From the NCBI GenBank assembly GCA_030630015.1, contig DAOVNV010000109.1, positions 1 through 7,970 of the forward strand: 7,970 nt of DNA. Reading direction: 5' to 3'. The notes beneath the pieces are model-generated. The model saw only the letters and a list, made by a program, of their open reading frames with translations. It did no database searches and had not been told where the DNA came from. Shown piece after piece: positions 6,048 to 7,970 of this stretch (positions within the stretch are counted from its first letter, which is position 1; each line of letters begins with the position of its first letter). This DNA comes from Desulfuromonadales bacterium. Its GTDB lineage: Bacteria; Desulfobacterota; Desulfuromonadia; Desulfuromonadales; BM103. Both the position numbers and the translations under genes were made by a program.

Positions 6048-7034
6048 CTATCGACAGAGTTCTGCAATCACTGCCTGCAACCCGGTCACAACCCTGACCA
6101 TGGCGTCATAATTGACCTTGTCCGGAGTATCATCAGGATCATGGTAAAACGGGTACCTGAAGATTGCCGTGTCGGTCACCATGATGGCAGGGTGACCTGT
6201 TTTCCAGAAAGACCAGTGATCAGACCAGTCTACGCCTACCAGCCAATCAGGGGCAATGATCCCTTCCGACGGAAATGCGCCGTGCTGCCGAAAAGCCTTG
6301 ACACTCCGTTTCAAGATCCTGCTGGACCTGAAATTGCCGACCAGGGCCAGAAAATCCCCGCGGTTCGGATAGAAGAGGCGCAGCAGGGGCAGGGGAAACT
6401 TCTGGCTCAACGGTTCAGAACTGTAGTAGCCGATGGTCTCCAGTGAAATCATGCCGACAATTTTATCCTGGTTCGCCAGGGCTCGTTCGACATAGACCAG
6501 GCTGCCCATCCGGTCTGTTTTGAAAAAGGGCGGTTCCTCATTGACAAAAGCCACGAACCGCAACGTCCTGGTTGGCTTGCCGGTGCTGAAGAAGCGTGCC
6601 AGTTCAATCAGGGCCGCGACACCTGTCCCGTTGTCATTGGCCCCGGAGGTGTTGATCAGTGAATCGTAATGAGCACCCACAATGATGATCTCAGATGGAT
6701 GCCCTGCACCGGGGATCTCCACCTCAATGTTGCTGACCTGCTTGCCCTCAACTGCATACGAGATCGACCTGGCTTGCAGCCCTGCCTGCTTGAACTCCCC
6801 CTCGATATACTCTGCTGCCAGCTGCAGGTTGTTGTATCTCCAGATATTCCGTTCCCCGATCTTGCCAGCCAGAGTTTCGACATGAATTTGCAAACGGTCT
6901 TTCAGAAGCGTCTCAGTAGCGGTCAATGGCAGCGGAGGCCCCTGGAAAGAGCGTCCGGGCATCCTGCTCATGAAATAGCAGCCCAGAGTCAGGAACATGA
7001 TCAGGCTGAAACCGGCAACAATAAAATTCGTCAT
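6048..7034 (-). CDS. M28 family zinc aminopeptidase, membrane-anchored or exported
   Basis: The 328-residue protein has a hydrophobic N-terminus (residues 4-22), so it is exported or anchored facing the periplasm. TLGC at 16-19 looks like a lipobox but is not a good one. The two-zinc peptidase site is complete: AHYDS (His122), GANDNGTG (Asp134, bridging), NEE (Glu166 as general base, Glu167 as ligand), SLET (Glu199, where many relatives have Asp) and FYHDPDDTPDKV (His298). Such enzymes remove N-terminal residues from peptides, and some members are glutaminyl cyclases. The late block DDTPDKVNYDAMVRVV is typical of the family. It has no functional link that I can see to the operon it faces. The ATG at 7034 has a distant AAGG/AGG ribosome site. 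Confidence 0.9.
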   Translation of the reverse strand: MTNFIVAGFSLIMFLTLGCYFMSRMPGRSFQGPPLPLTATETLLKDRLQIHVETLAGKIGERNIWRYNNLQLAAEYIEGEFKQAGLQARSISYAVEGKQVSNIEVEIPGAGHPSEIIIVGAHYDSLINTSGANDNGTGVAALIELARFFSTGKPTRTLRFVAFVNEEPPFFKTDRMGSLVYVERALANQDKIVGMISLETIGYYSSEPLSQKFPLPLLRLFYPNRGDFLALVGNFRSSRILKRSVKAFRQHGAFPSEGIIAPDWLVGVDWSDHWSFWKTGHPAIMVTDTAIFRYPFYHDPDDTPDKVNYDAMVRVVTGLQAVIAELCR

Positions 7035-7075
7035 AAAACGAACCTGCCTTCGAGGATGGTTGACTATGATGTAGA

Positions 7076-7084
7076 ATTTTATCA
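7076..7084 (-). promoter_or_regulatory. Possible extended -10 promoter for the M28 peptidase gene
   Basis: On the minus strand TGATAAAAT (7084-7076) matches an extended -10 box. It is about 40 bases ahead of the ATG at 7034. No good -35 box is visible at 17 bases, which such promoters can do without. Confidence 0.3.
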
Positions 7085-7144
7085 GGAATCAGCTGGATTG
7101 CTGGGAGCGAGAGAAAGGTGGGGTTGTGCATGGGATCAGGTCTA

Positions 7145-7184
7145 GGAGGCTGTCGGACTATTGGGACCAAACGGACGAATTTGC
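7145..7184 (+). repeat. Dispersed 40-bp repeat, copy 2
   Basis: Same orientation as 2681-2720, with 31 of 40 positions identical. It runs directly into the 32-bp tandem repeat, whose first two bases it shares. Like copy 1, it lies upstream of a minus-strand gene, here about 110 bases ahead of the peptidase start. Confidence 0.55.
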
Positions 7185-7249
7185 ATCCTCCGCTATGATA
7201 GGCTCCGGACACAAGCATCCTCCGCTATGATAGGCTCCGGACACAAGCA
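7183..7249. repeat. 32-bp tandem direct repeat, two perfect copies plus three bases
   Basis: The unit begins GCATCCTCCGCTATG and ends CTCCGGACACAA. Copy one is 7183-7214, copy two 7215-7246, and GCA of a third follows. The copies are identical, which suggests a recent duplication. There is no spacer between them, so this is not a CRISPR array. Each unit contains the small inverted repeat CTAT-G-ATAG. Confidence 0.85.
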
Positions 7250-7465
7250 GCCGGCTCATAGATATCTCAGCCAACCCGCACTTGCCGCGCTCCCCCCAGG
7301 GCGTCAGCGAAGAGGATGGACAGCTTTCATACTCAACTCATGGTTTGAGGGCTGAAAAACTGGGTGTATTTTATGTGATTCAGTTAGATGGCTTGGTCCG
7401 ACCCCGAGCAACGTTTTATGGGTTTTTCTTTTCTATCAACAGATTAACAGACTGGCTTGCTGGAA

Positions 7466-7489
7466 ACCAGGTGGGTCTTTCCTCCTGGT
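7466..7489 (-). terminator. Possible terminator downstream of the histidine kinase
   Basis: On the minus strand ACCAGG(A)GG can pair with CC(A)CCTGGT: eight pairs with one A/A mismatch and a short loop. Only three T follow the stem. It starts about 40 bases past the kinase stop at 7532, a sensible place, but the poor T-tract keeps confidence low. Confidence 0.3.
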
Positions 7490-7531
7490 GATGATCAAGG
7501 TTTTGTTGAACGACTAAGAGATTTGGAACAC

Positions 7532-7970
7532 TTAGCCCCCGGAGTTCTGGATATCCATCAATTCCACCCAGAAGGTGCTGCCGCCGCCAGGTGTTTCCTC
7601 CACCCAGGCTCGTCCCCCATAGAGACGGGAAATCTTCTGGACCGTGGCAAGCCCCACCCCCGTTCCGGGAGACTTTTTGTCTGTAATGCCACGATAGAAG
7701 ACCTCGAAGATTCGGCTACGTTCTTCTTGCGGAATTCCCGGGCCATGGTCTCGGACATAGAGGCGCACCAGGTCTTCCCTGCGCTCTCCCCCGACTTCGA
7801 TGGGGCTGCCTTCCCTTCCCGCATAGCGGACGGCATTGCCGATCAGATTGTTGAAGATCTGGGTCAGCAGGGTCTCCGGCATCCGCAGCCCGGGCAGGGG
7901 GTTCTTCTTGGTGACGACTCCGGCCTCAGCAATCAGGCTCCCCATGTTGACCAGGGCCTCCTCCACCACC
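7532..7970 (-). CDS. Sensor histidine kinase, C-terminal catalytic (HATPase_c) domain, partial
   Basis: The last 146 or so residues of a histidine kinase are present; the sensor part and the phospho-accepting histidine lie beyond the right edge. The ATP-binding boxes appear in order: N box (IFNNLIGNAVRYA), G1 box (VRDHGPGIP), F box (IFEVFYRG) and G2 box (GTGVGLATVQKISRLYGG). The closing GGGSTFWVELM is standard. All catalytic motifs look intact, so the domain should bind ATP and phosphorylate its partner histidine. The GITDKKSPGTGVGL wording resembles PAS- or GAF-linked kinases with phytochrome-like catalytic domains, but the input signal cannot be read here. No response regulator follows downstream within the window; it may lie upstream. 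Confidence 0.93.
   Translation of the reverse strand, partial: VVEEALVNMGSLIAEAGVVTKKNPLPGLRMPETLLTQIFNNLIGNAVRYAGREGSPIEVGGERREDLVRLYVRDHGPGIPQEERSRIFEVFYRGITDKKSPGTGVGLATVQKISRLYGGRAWVEETPGGGSTFWVELMDIQNSGG

Larger units (their letters stand above)
7035..7531. other. Gene-free stretch of about 500 bases with repeats
   Basis: Neither strand carries a convincing gene; the open frames here have no ribosome site or recognisable motif. It holds the leader of the peptidase gene (7035 to about 7090), a copy of the 40-bp dispersed repeat, the 32-bp tandem repeat, a small hairpin at 7332-7349 (CTCAAC/GTTTGAG) and a possible terminator for the histidine kinase at 7466-7489. From about 7260 the sequence becomes more A/T-rich, and I see nothing else in it. 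Confidence 0.6.

Noticed and set aside
5992..6111. 39-codon plus-strand frame beginning MKKNVEMSP after the DUF1667 gene.
   Set aside because: It runs into the antisense of the peptidase C-terminus and has no ribosome site or homology that I can see.
6669..7145. 158-residue plus-strand frame over the start of the peptidase gene.
   Set aside because: Antisense shadow; the peptidase has a complete zinc site on the other strand.
7183..7249. Tandem repeat as a CRISPR fragment.
   Set aside because: The units are contiguous with no spacers, and no cas gene is nearby.

Overview
The window looks like part of a chromosome from an anaerobic, fairly GC-rich Gram-negative bacterium. My best guess is the Desulfuromonadia/Geobacter-Pelobacter side of the Desulfobacterota. 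This is inferred from the gene mix (an ACP-first protein, a PflX-like radical SAM enzyme, DUF4019, DUF2784, an oxygen-independent FAD/FeS oxidoreductase set, no respiratory oxidase); no marker gene proves it. I see no rRNA, tRNA, CRISPR array or complete mobile element.

Left part, all on the minus strand. Positions 1-152 hold the first 50 codons of a protein that begins with an acyl-carrier-protein domain and runs out of the window. Upstream of it (383-646) is a D-cysteine desulfhydrase gene that has lost its middle through an in-frame deletion. It follows a PflX-like radical SAM gene (686-1594) by 37 bases. Then come a membrane-anchored DUF4019 protein (1681-2145) and a small DUF2784 membrane protein (2280-2672).

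Centre, plus strand. A tight three-gene operon (2850-5938) encodes a GlpA/GlpO-like FAD oxidoreductase with a C-terminal [2Fe-2S] domain, a second FAD/NAD-linked oxidoreductase, and a small four-cysteine DUF1667 protein. The genes are joined by an ATGA overlap and by a zero-base junction. They probably work as one anaerobic dehydrogenase complex, of the kind found beside glycerol genes in Clostridia and Thermotoga. Here there is no glpK or glpF beside it, so the substrate is open. It is the most system-like part of the window, but this gene trio is already known as a conserved arrangement.

Right part, minus strand. A secreted or membrane-anchored M28 zinc aminopeptidase (6048-7034) lies convergent to the operon. 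A gene-free stretch of about 500 bases follows, holding a 32-bp tandem repeat and one copy of a 40-bp sequence that also occurs near 2700. The window ends in the catalytic C-terminus of a sensor histidine kinase (7532-7970, cut by the window edge).
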